This document shows positions 1 through 21,837 of a stretch of DNA of 51,340 nucleotides, piece after piece. Below the pieces are notes generated by a model that saw only the letters and a program-made list of their open reading frames with translations, was not told the origin of the DNA and ran no database searches. Each line of letters starts with the position of its first letter. The first letter of the stretch is position 1. The DNA comes from Zygnema circumcarinatum (Eukaryota; Streptophyta; Zygnematophyceae; Zygnematales; Zygnemataceae). Location of the stretch: assembly GCA_037447605.1 (NCBI GenBank), contig CM074816.1, positions 1,232,640 through 1,283,979 of the forward strand, given 5' to 3'. A program made the position numbers and the translations under genes.

Positions 1-154
1 GAGAGGGGGAGGGAGAGGGGGAGGGAGAGGGGGAGGGAGTGGGGGAGGGGAGGGGGGGACCGTTAGAATTGCCAGAGTTGCAATTCAAGAAGGTTACTGC
101 TCTTCCTCATATTTTAAAGGTTTTGATTTCTGAATTTGAGGTTTAGAACGTTAC

Positions 155-10576
<10,422 letters not shown>

Positions 10577-11120
10577 GCTCTCAGTTCTACGCTGTTCAGT
10601 TCCGGTTTCTGTCAAGAGATTTGATCAAATTTTGAGAATTTCCGAGCATAGAAATCGTTTGAAGAGCGGAGCATAGAAACACGGGTGTCATTACTATAGT
10701 TTTTTTTTTCTTATGCTGACATATTTCTTCATTTCCTTTTTCAAATTATCTTAGCTTCATGCATAATTTTTAATTCCCCCCATGTCCAAAAGAACAGCAT
10801 AAGAAAAACGCTGCAACCCTAAATTCCATAAATCAAACCAAATCTTGGGGAGCCTGAAACCCGAAAAACCCGACAAGCCTGAAATTCTAATTACTGTATC
10901 CTCATTTTTTTTATTATTGATCGAAAATCTGATAACCCTAAAAGCGCTCTAAAATTTCCAGAAGCCATCTTACTGTACCCTTGAAATGCCTGAAAATCTG
11001 CAATTTCAAACCCTTTCCATGTGCACAGTTGCGTGTTCGATCCGAACATATTTTTACAATTTCCAAACAAGATCATTTAGAAACCGTATGGTCCGTACAC
11101 CCTACGCCTCCGAGAGACCA

Positions 11121-11337
11121 CAGTAGACCCCCCCAATATTTTCGCCCCTCTTATTTTCGCTCCCCAATATTTTCGCCCTGAATTTGCCAAAACCACTTTT
11201 TAATATAATACTGCCCGCCTATTGTTAACACGCACCCTTATATTTTCGCTACCCAATATTTTCGCTACCCAATATTTTCGCCATGGTTTCGGCAAATATT
11301 GGGGAAACCATGGCTAAAATATTGGGGGGGTCTACTG
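11121..11337. mobile_element. 217-bp MITE-like element with CAGTAGAC terminal inverted repeats
   Basis: The ends are perfect inverted repeats of 22 bp starting CAGTAGACCCCCCCAATA at 11121 and ending in its complement at 11337, extending to about 26 bp with one mismatch. Flanks GAGACCA (11114-11120) and CAGACCA (11338-11344) match at 6 of 7 bases, a possible target-site duplication. The inside is AT-rich with several repeats of CCCAATATTTTCGC and no open frame. Non-autonomous DNA transposon by inference; superfamily not assigned. Confidence 0.7.
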
Positions 11338-11380
11338 CAGACCATTTTCGTTTCCGTACAGCTTTCTCCGTTCCCCTAAT

Positions 11381-11700
11381 TAGGGATGGCAAAAAGTTTG
11401 TAAAAGGGACTTTTAGAGTTTTAGATTTCAGATTAAGGACGTCCTAATATCCAAAAGTTTCAGTTTTACAACAATTTTAGAACAGCCGTACGACTTGACA
11501 TTGAACGAGAGGTATGGTTGTACGGTACGCAAATTGGCTCTGGGCCGTCAGAGAGGCTGTCAGCCTGTCATACGAAAGTATGACCGTACAGAAGTACGGT
11601 CATTCTAAAACTGTTTTATAAAACGGCCTTAAGAACTTTTGATTGGAATTCTAATACACGGTTTTTAGGATTTTAGGGACTGCGTTAGTAGCCATCCCTA
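11381..11700. mobile_element. hAT-type MITE, TAGGGATGGC ends (degenerate copy)
   Basis: 320-bp element with inverted ends TAGGGATGGC (11381-11390) and GCCATCCCTA (11691-11700). The interior is rich in TACGGTCGTACG-like palindromic words and has no open frame. The same ends and interior style occur at 37462-37773, where an exact 8-bp target duplication supports hAT. No clear duplication is visible here, so this copy is older. Confidence 0.65.
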
Positions 11701-11991
11701 CTTATGAGTAATGACGCAACTGTACTTAATATCGACAAGAAAAGACCCCGTTCCCACCTCTCCTTTCTGGTGTTCAGGAGCAGCTGCCGTACGGTCCTTT
11801 AGGGCTAAGGGCCAGGCCGGGCGGGCGGGTAACGACGGAAGGCCGGACTGCTGACAGCGGCCGTCGTTGACATGTGAACAAAACCTGATAGAAATGCCAC
11901 GTGGCAGTTCGTATCGTTCGTCACGTGTCGCCACGTATGCGTAATCGACGGTCGGATTTGAAGAGGGTCCGCCTGGGCGGCTCAGCCAGCG

Positions 11992-11997
11992 TATAAA
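11992..11997 (+). promoter_or_regulatory. TATA-like box upstream of SPT5
   Basis: TATAAA about 100 bases upstream of the SPT5 ATG, in the 1.5-kb gap between the divergent MCM9 and SPT5 genes. The spacing fits a core promoter with a short CT-rich leader. Position-based inference only. Confidence 0.35.
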
Positions 11998-12098
11998 CAG
12001 GTTCCAAATTAGGGTTCGGTTCATAACATCCGTGTCGCCGAGCTCTCGCGGTCTCGCCCTCTCCCGGTCTGCGCTCTCTCCCGCTGCCTACCGCAGCC

Positions 12099-15000
12099 AT
12101 GGGGGCTCGGGACATGTCTGACGAGGAGAAGGAGGAGGACGAGGAGGAAGAAGAAGAGGAGGAACAGGAGGAACGCGGCACGAAGCGGCGGAGAAACCAG
12201 TTTATTGATGACGTAGCAGAAGAGGATGATGACGAGGAGGATGACGAGGAGGACGAGGGTCCGCGCAAGGGGAAGAAGGGGAAGGGCGGCTCTAAATTTA
12301 TCGACGACGTCGCACAGGTTGCGAGTGACGAGGAGGAAGAGGAGGAGGAGGAGGAGGATGGTGAGTGAAGGCATGATTAGGGTGTTAGGTTGTGTATGTA
12401 GCGTAGGCTCTAATGTGCTCAAAGGCTTGCCAGACATCGCTGCCCTTCCATTCTCGCCCTCGCCCTCCCCCTCTCCCTCGCCCTCACCCACGCCCTCCCC
12501 TCCCCCTCCCCTCCCCCTCCTCCTCCCCCCTGCCCCTCCCCTCCCTCTCCCCATACCCCTCCCCCTCCCCCCTCCCCCTCCCCCCCTCCCCCTCCCCCCT
12601 CCCCCTCCCCCCTCCCCCCCTCCCCCTCCCCCTCCCCCCCTCCCTCCCCCCTCCCCCCTCCCCCCCTCCCCCCTCCCCCCTCCCCCTCCCCCCTCCCCCC
12701 TCCACCCCTCCCCCCTCCCCCTCCCCCCCTCCCCCTCCCCCCCTCCCCCTCCCCCTCCCCCTTCCCCCTCCCCCTCCCCTCCCCTCCCCCTCCTCCCACC
12801 CCTCCCCCCTCCCCCTCCCCCTCCTCTACACCTCCCCCCTCCCCCTCCCCCCTCCCCATCCCCCTCCCCCCTCCACCTCCACCTCACCCCTCCCCCTCCC
12901 CTCCCCTCCCCCTCCCCCCTCCCCCTCCCCCTCCCCTCCCCTCCCCCCTCCCCCCTCCCCCCCTCCCCCTTCCCCCTCCCCCCCTCCCCCTCCCCCTCCC
13001 CCTCCCCCCCTCCCCCCCTCCCCCTCCCCTCCCCCTTCCCCCCCCTCCCCCTCCCCCTCCCCCTCCCCCCTCCCCCTCCCTCCCCCTCCCCCTCCCCCCT
13101 CCCCCCTCCCCCTCCCCCTCCCCCTCCCCCTCCCCTCCCCCCCTCCCCCTCCCCCTCCCCCCTCCCCCTCCCCCTCCCCTCCCCTCCCCCTCCCCCTCCC
13201 CCTCCCCCTCCCCCTCCCCTCCCCCTCCCCCCTCCCCCCTCCCCCTCCCCCTCCCCCCTCCCCCCTCCCCCCTCCCCCCACTCCCCTCCCCCCTCCCCCC
13301 CTCCCCCTTCCCCCTCCCCCTCCCCCCTCCCCCTCCCCCCTCCCCCCCTCCCCCCCTCCCCCCCTCTTTCACGTTGGGTTTAGAAAAGTAGTTACCGCCC
13401 TCCCCCTCCCTCCTCCCCCTTCCCCCTCCCCCCCTCCCCCCCCCCTCCCCCTCCCCCTCTCCCACGTTGGGTTTAGAAAGTAGTTACCCCCCTCCCCCCT
13501 CCCCCTCCCCCTCCCCCTTCCCTCTCCCCTCTAAAATTCTAGCACACAGCGCACACTGACTGCCTGTCTCACCTCTAACTGTTCATCATCTGTTCAACAC
13601 TTCTTCACAATCATGTACTTGCATGCTTTAATGATCACTAAGTCTTCGAAGTCGTAAAAAGAATCTCACCAATTTTTCTTAGTTTTGCCGCGTGTCGGAA
13701 TCCTTCAGGCTTCATTGAAGATGTGGACCTCGGGGACTTGCCCGAGGAAGGAGGGCCTCAAAGGCGGGGCCGCCCTATTCCCCTGCACCCGGACCAGGAT
13801 GAGAATGAGGAGGACCTTGAAAAGTACATTCAGGAGAGGTATGGGAGGCAGGATGTTGAATATGAGGAGACGGAGACTACGGAGGTGGAGCAACAGGCGC
13901 TCCTTCCGTCAGTGAAAGATCCGAAACTGTGGATGGTTAAGTCGCAGGTGAGAGAGTTTGGGGCTAATACTGGGCTGTGGAAATGGAAATATGAAATTTT
14001 TGTTTTAGTTTTTTCTTCAAAAAATTCCGTTGATCAGAGAGGTGTGGTTTATCAGTTACAGTGGATTGTGGACCGTAGGTTTCGGGAAGCCTTTTTTCTT
14101 TGAGTCAATTTGATTGTGAGGAAAGAGTGATTCTGCCCGTTGGTGGACTTGGGGGTGACCAGTTTTTTGGCTAAAATTTGATCAGAAATTCAGAACTTTT
14201 TATTCGCTGCTACCGCCTTGTTTTCCTTCGCTTGGTTTTCTCCTTCAAGTCATCCTTCTATCACCATTCGACCCTCCAGACCACCTCTCCTTTCTCTTCC
14301 CTTGCTGTCTCCCTGCACTTCCCTCTGTCCGTTCCCAGTTTGCGTGCATCAGTTATTGTTTAATCTCTATTCCAATATTCCCCTCTCCCTCTTCTGTACC
14401 TGCTTTCATTGTTCCTTGCGTCTCAATCATGTCTCACTTTCTTCTTCCCCCCCCGCCCCTCTCTTTGTTCTCCCCCCCCTCCTCTGCTACAGTGGACCAA
14501 TCTTTGAACAAGTTGTTGTTGTGTGTGGATGTCTCACTTTCTTTCCCTGCTCTCTCTCTCTCTCTTTCTCTTTCCTTTTCTCTCTCCCCAACCCCTTCAC
14601 ATTGCGACAATGTTTATGTTAACCATGCTGTTGTTCTGTGTGGACATGCAGATTGGCCACGAGAGAGAGGCAGTGGTCAGTCTCATGCAGAAGTACATCA
14701 ACAAAGAAGGTTCTGATGAGCCCCTCCTCATCAAATCTGCTGTAGCGCTCGATCACTTGAAGGGTTACATCTATGTGGAATCAGAGAAGGAGGCTTACGT
14801 CAAGCAGGTATGGGTAACGTTCGTTATCGCCCATGCAATGACTTTAAATTTTCTGTGGGTTTACAGAGTCAGAACTTAGGCTCAGGCTTGCCGTCTTCTG
14901 ATACTTCATACTGTTTGAAAATCTCAACAGGATACATACTTATTTCTGATCGTTTTTTTTTTTTTTTCCGGATTTCAACTGGCTGCCTTCTTGAAGTGAT

Positions 15001-18000
15001 TGACTGATTAATTTACAAACTAAAGAGAGTAAGGGGGGGGATTTATGCAGGCATGTGCAGGCTTGAGGTTGCTCTACTCGTACAAAGTGACACTTGTACC
15101 CATCAAAGAGATGACGGAAGTGCTGACTGTGGAGAAGAAGACTCCCGATTTGGAGTTGAATTCGTGGGCGAGAATGAAGCAGGGACTATACAAGGGCGAC
15201 TTGGCACAGGTTTTCCTCATGTTCCCAGAACAAACAATAGGGCTTTCAGGGATTTTAGGGATTTTAGTGAGTTGTAGCATTTGAATTTTCTGAAGGATGT
15301 AGGTACTAAAGAATAGATGGTCATTTTTTACCCTGTTTCAGTTCAGGTATTGGATGATCATGTCAAAGTAAATTTGAGTTTGGATAGCTTTGGAGAAGGG
15401 AACTTTGAACGGCTTGCTTGTTATCTGCTGTAAAATTTTCTCATCCTCTTGGTTTGATGCTTAATTTGTTTTATTGGAGGCAGGTTATTGATGTTGATAC
15501 TGCAAAGTCACAAGCAACTGTGAAGCTTGTTCCTCGAGTGGATCTTGAAGCCCTGGCAGCGAAGCAGGTGGGGTCTCTCTCTCTTACAACTTCACTTTTC
15601 ACTTTGGCTCAGCATGCACTTGAAACAGGAACTAATCCAAGGAAACATATACTTACATGTGGATGCATGTGTGAAACTGTATATGTCTGTTTACGCTCAA
15701 TCATTTCCCCTCCTTTTTCTGCTTGAATGCATGGGTATGCGTATGTCCGTACGCACGTGTAGGCATTGCATGCATGCATGCATGCCCACAGACACCTTTA
15801 CATTCGCATATGTATGCCAGTGATTACAATTGTACAGACATACATGTAACATGGAACATCATAGCACGTATGTGTACATGCAGTATAGAGTGAGAGGGTA
15901 TATATGGGGGTGCATATGGCAGGATGGTGGTGGTGGCTCCCAAAAGAAAAGAGTGACTCGACCACCAGCAAGATTTTTCTCAATGGAAGAAGTCAAGTAA
16001 GTGAATGCGCATTTCCACCTGTTAAAGGGAGTTCTTCTATAAATGACCAAAAACTAGAGAGTTGTTAGTTTTACCTATAATTGGGTCTCGTGTGAGCAAA
16101 AGTTCTCTACTTCTGTGGACAGGAATCTGAACATCAAGGTGATGGAGAGGCGAGATCAGACCACATATGAGTATGTAGATGTGATAGAAGGAATGAGATT
16201 CAAAGACGGATATTTTTGGAAGACAGTATCACTGAAAACGCTCGATACAAAAGGAGTCACCCCCACTCTCGATGAACTTCAAAGATTTCAAAGGCCGAGG
16301 GAAAATGAAGATGAATCTTTGGGCCTTCCTGCGAATCTTGCCTCGAAGCCAAGAAGCAAGTTGATGAAGGGAGATATGGTACAAGTTTGTGAAGGAGATT
16401 TGAAGGGACTTATGGGAAAGGTGGAGAAGGTGGATGGGGATGAAGTTATAATTCAGCCCTTACATAAGGACTTGAAGGTATGTTCAGCATCCTTTGAGGG
16501 GAAGTGGTTGTTGGATTAGTTAAGAGGAGAGAAAGAGGTAATGAAGGTGGAGGTTGTTATCATGATCTGGATAAATATTTAGAAAAGAGAAGAAATTGAG
16601 TGGGAAATAAACAGGATGAGACTATTCGAAAGCGAAGGTGAGGTGATGCCTTTCACTTAGTCACTGAAAGAAAGAGTGGACTTCTTGGAAAATGCGTTAG
16701 TCCAGTAGATACTGAAACACACGTGTGGAGCATGTGGGAGTGCAGGAGCCTCTCCCTGTGAAGGAGAGACAGTTACGTAAATTTTTCAAAACCGGCGATC
16801 ATGTGAAGGTGATTGCAGGGCAGCATGACGGGGCAACCGGCCTCATTGTAAAGGTGGAAGAACAGATTGTTGTTATACTGACGGATACCACTCGAGAACA
16901 TGTAAGTGTGACGTCGACACAGAGAGAGAGAGAGAGAGAAGAGAAAGACAGAGAGAAAGTGTGACGTCAACACAGAGGAAAAAGAAAGTGAGAGAGAGGG
17001 AGGGAAGGGTGAAGGGGTAATTACTGTTCTATCTTGTCGTAGTTTTCCACTTGTGGCCTAATGATATTCATGTCATATCATCAATGATCAGTAATGCGAA
17101 TGTAATTCAAGAAGCAAAAGGAAGCACGAGGGTTTAAACAACATTTTCGCTTTATTTGTGGCTTTATTTTCCATTAGCAAAGTTACAGAGACAAGTCAAG
17201 CCTTGAAGTTGGTGGATTCCTAATTAGATGCCAGTTCTTTGTTTGCTGCCATGCACAGATTAAGGTCTTTTCTCGAGACATTGTATCAAGCACTGAGATC
17301 ACATCGGGGATTTCACAGCTTGGTTTGTACGAGCTTCACGACCTCGTGATGCTCGAGTAAGTTGAGCCAGTCTACAACCTTAAATATTGTACAAATTTGC
17401 AATGTCCATGTGATGGGTAAATTCATCATGTTCTGTATGATGTTCTTGATCAAGTGTACCGTTAAGATGAATTGCTTGACCTAGACTTAAACGGATTTTT
17501 TTAAATTTTAGTTTAAAAAAATCTCGATTGTGAACCTTCTTGAAATGAATGACGGGTTTGTCCTTCTGGAATTTTTGCAGCCAAATGAACTTCGGAGTGA
17601 TTGTGAAGGTTGAACAAGGGGGCTGTCAGGTTGGTTGCCTCCTTTTTCCCTTCATATACGAGTCCTAATCCTGCTTTGTTTCGTGCGCTAGAATCACCCT
17701 TTTCTGTGCACCTTTAACAAGAGAATAACTCACAAAATTAAGCATTCCATTGTCACCTGCCTGCAATCATACTATCCGAATTTACATCCGAAGATCTGCC
17801 TCTTTGCCACATAGCCCACATCCTTCCTTTTGCCTTTCAATCTGTTGACTTTAACATCCTTAACACCTGACATTTTTTTACCTTCAATTCACTAAAACAA
17901 GCTGTGTAACTTTATCAATGCCAGATTCTGAAGGCCACCCCCGACCGCTTTGACGTGGAGGCAGTGAAGCTGCGCGACATTCAGCGCCGAATTTTTGACA

Positions 18001-21000
18001 AACGGAGCAGCGCTCAGGACTGTGACGGGAACACGCTCGGAGTGAAGGACCCCGTGAGAGTGCTTGAGGGGAGCTACAAGGTACGGCACTCTCTCACGCG
18101 AGAGAGAAAGGAGAGAGAGGAGAGAGAGGAGAGAGGGGAGAGAGAGAGGACAGAGAGGAGAGAGAGAGGAGAGAGAGGAGAGAGAGGAGGGAGAGGGCGA
18201 GCAGGGAGAGAGGGAGAACGGAGAGGAAGGCGAGGGGGAGAGGTAGAGAGGCAAGGGGGGGAGAGAGGGGTGAGAATAGCGATGGGGAAAGGGAGAGTGA
18301 CAGTAGATCGAGAGAGGGAAGGGACGGGGAGAGGGAGGAAGGCAAGAGAGGGAGAGCGGAGAGGGAAGGGAGGGGGAATGGGAAAGAGGCAAGTGGGAGA
18401 GTGAGGGGAGAGAAAAGCGCGGAGAGTGGAGAGGGGAAACGAGGTTAGGATAGTGGGTATAGAAGCTGCACTACAGTTTCCACAGTTTTACAATCAAGTG
18501 GACCCACAGACATACCCATGTTGCATCGCTAAGAAAAGATTGAGTATGTGAAGGAGGACTGGATACGAGAAACGAAGACAGGACCGAGGCTACAGAAAAC
18601 TACCATAGATTCCACCTACTTAGATCGTTTCGGACCAATGGACACACTCATCTTGCATTCCAAAATGACAAAAGCTTTTAGTATGTGAAGCGAGATCGGT
18701 ATATGGGTCTGTTTCCATGCAGGGCCGGCATGGCAGTTTGGAGCACCTTCACCGCGGGATGATCTTTGTTCTCGACCGCAGCCAATTGGAGCATGGCGGC
18801 TTCTTCTGCGTTCGAGCTCGAAGTTGTAGAGCGATGGGAGGAAACGGCTCGAACAGAGGAGCAGATGTGCTGGTCGGTTTTTCACCCCTATAGACCACTC
18901 TATTCGTGGGGGGTTGCTTCTGCAATGTTTTGGGGTTTTGAGTACAAGGTATCTAAAAAATGTAGTGCAATGTAATGTAGGATATGAGTACTGTAGGATA
19001 TGGGTAATGTAGGATATGGGTAATGTAGGATATGGGTAATGTAGGATATGGGTAATGTAGGATATGGGTAATGTAGGATATGGGTAATGTAGGATATGGG
19101 TAATGAAGGATAATGTAGGAGATGGGTGATGAAGGATAATGGAGGATATCTTAATAGTGTAAGGTAATGTAATGAAGGATAATGTAGAATATTTTAGTGT
19201 AAGGTAAAGTAATGTAATCTTTTATCACGCATCTTGACGAGGCATGCGATATGAAGCGTGTATGAGTAAGTCGAGAGGTCAATTGGGAGTAACCGAAAGA
19301 ACGGTGTTTCTTTTCTCTTGTTTGTTTGTTTGTTTATTTGCTGAACAGAGGCGACCGCCGGCACTCTCTGACAACCACCTCATGATGAGGTCCCCCTCCC
19401 ACATGCTGCAGTCTCCTCGGAGAGGGCCTTACCAAACTTTTGGAAGAAATCGTGGGTTTGGGGCTCAAGGTACAACACTCTTAACCTGCATCAAAAAGGG
19501 GTCAGAAAAATCAGCATTTTTTTTTTTTTTTCCCCTTGGCGGAGACATTGACTTGTTTTTGGATTATTTTTTGTGCTTGTTTTAGCTCCAGGATCGTTCA
19601 GTGGAGGGCGAGTGGGAATCCGGCGAGATGATGGCATGGTTGGCCGTACAGTGAAAATCCGAAAGGGGCCGTACAAGGGCTACAAGGGCCGCATTGTGGA
19701 TGCTACAGATACCACTGCAAGAGTAGAGCTCGAGTCGCAGATGACGATTGTGACAGGTGTGCAGATCTCTAGCTCTCTCTCTCTCTCTCTTACTCTGCCC
19801 CGCACTCTCACTCTAGCTTTCTCTCTCCCTCTCCCCCTTTCTTTCTCTCTTTTCCTCCCCTCTCTCTCTTTTTCTCTCTCCCTCTCCCCCTTTCTTTCTC
19901 TCTTTTCCTCCCCTCTCTCTCTCTCTCTTTCTCTCTCCCTCTCCCCCTTTCTTTCTCTCTTTTCCTCCCCTCTCTCTCTCTCTCTCTTTCTCTCTCCCTC
20001 TCCCCCGTTCTTTCTCTCTTGTCCTCTCCTCTCTCTCTTTCTCTGTCTCTCTGACTCCCTATTTTTCTTTCTCGCCTCTCTCTCTCTCTCTCTCTCACTC
20101 TCTCTCTCTCTCTCTCTGTCTTTTACCCTTCATCCGTTCCCCGCTGGCTCTCTCCATCCCATCGCTCTCCCTTCCCCCTGTCCTCTCCACTTTCACTCTA
20201 TCACGTGCTAAACCATCCATCTTTTTTCTGCCGACCTCCCGTTCACTTTCCCCACTCTCCTCTTTCTCGCCTTCCTTGTATTCTTGAATATCGAGCGAAC
20301 AAGTCGATGGTTTCCCTGTATCTGAGAGCCCCTAAATCACTTGTATTCAGGAATCCTCTGCAGTTTCCCATTTTTTTGCTATATGGGTCAATTTGGATTA
20401 TGAAGGATGGCTAAAGTAACAATAACTTGTTTTTATTGCAGTGCTTTCGTGCTTATATTTGAGTTAATCTTCTATGATGCTTGCTAATTGTTCTCATTTT
20501 TGCATTTGGATGCAGTGCAAAGAGACGAGCTGCCTGAAGGAGATGGAGCCCCTCAACGAACTCCCTACATTACAAGGTGGGAGTAGGACAACGAGTGCTG
20601 TTATTAACTATTTTTCAATGTCAAAGCTTTAGAGTTTCACTGGTCTGTTTTTTTTTTTTGAAGAAAATGACAAAAACAGCAAAAATGACAAAAATGACAA
20701 AACTGTCAGCTAAGTTTTGACATGCATTGTTTGAGTATAGAATAGCAAGTTCAATCTTGTCAGCAATAGGGTGAGAATGGAAGAGATGAAGTAAAAAAAA
20801 ACAGTCACACGGACGAAATTTTGGAAAATCCCACTACTGATCTGTAGCGGGAAGGAAAATGTGCTGTTGCTTGGTGTGTCCAGACAACTGAAAAATCTTA
20901 AATGAAAACCAAAAAACTGCACTTTCTATGGAGTGAGGTCTACCCCAATATTCCGTTTTTCCGTAGCAGTTTTCTGGTTGTTCTACGACAGTAAAATGCT

Positions 21001-21652
21001 GAGCTGGCTTCACTGTACCTGTTTTTTTTTTTTTTGTTTTTGTTTTTTTACCTGTTTGTTGTTGTGTTTTCATGCAGGGAATCTCCCCACTACGGAGCGG
21101 GAAGTGAAACTCCGATGCATCCTTCACGCACTCCCATGCATGGCGGCTTCAGCATGAATGAGCCCACAGGTGGGATATCCTCTCCCACTGGTTAGTGAAG
21201 AAGTCATCAAAATTAAAGATACATAGAGATGTAGTTGAGCACCTTTTCTTCGGAAAGTTGGGTTTTCCTGATTTGGTCTGAGTTTTTCCTCGTCTTTTGT
21301 GATTGGGAAATTCAGCAACACCAATTCATGAAGGAATGCGAACTCCTATGCGAGACCGAGCTTGGAATCCGCATGTTCCGACTACTCCTCTTCGGTACGG
21401 AATCAAATCACTTTACTTTCTCTGTGTTAACCGTGGGACGTCAGACACATCAAAATTAGGGTTTGGTTTGACTTGCGATGAAAATGAGGGACCTAAAGGA
21501 TGAGTAAGCAGATTTCAGTCTCGGCCTAATGTTGTTTATGATAAGCTGAAGTGATTGCCGAGAAGTATCTTCATTCTAAAACAAGTATTTCAGACGGAAT
21601 CACGGTCGTATTTCAGAAGAAACCATGTTCTGCAATCTCAAATCTGATGCTC

Positions 21653-21685
<33 letters not shown>

Positions 21686-21748
21686 TGTATGTATGTATGT
21701 ATGTATGTATGTATGTATGTATGTTCTGCAATCTCAAATTTGATGCTC

Positions 21749-21780
<32 letters not shown>

Positions 21781-21804
21781 TCTGCAATCTCAAATTTGAT
21801 GCTC

Positions 21805-21837
<33 letters not shown>

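Noticed and set aside
12226-13483. Pro-rich frames of 350-390 residues, resembling extensins
   Set aside because: They lie in SPT5 intron 1 and come from the (C4-6T)n array; all frames on both strands are open there.
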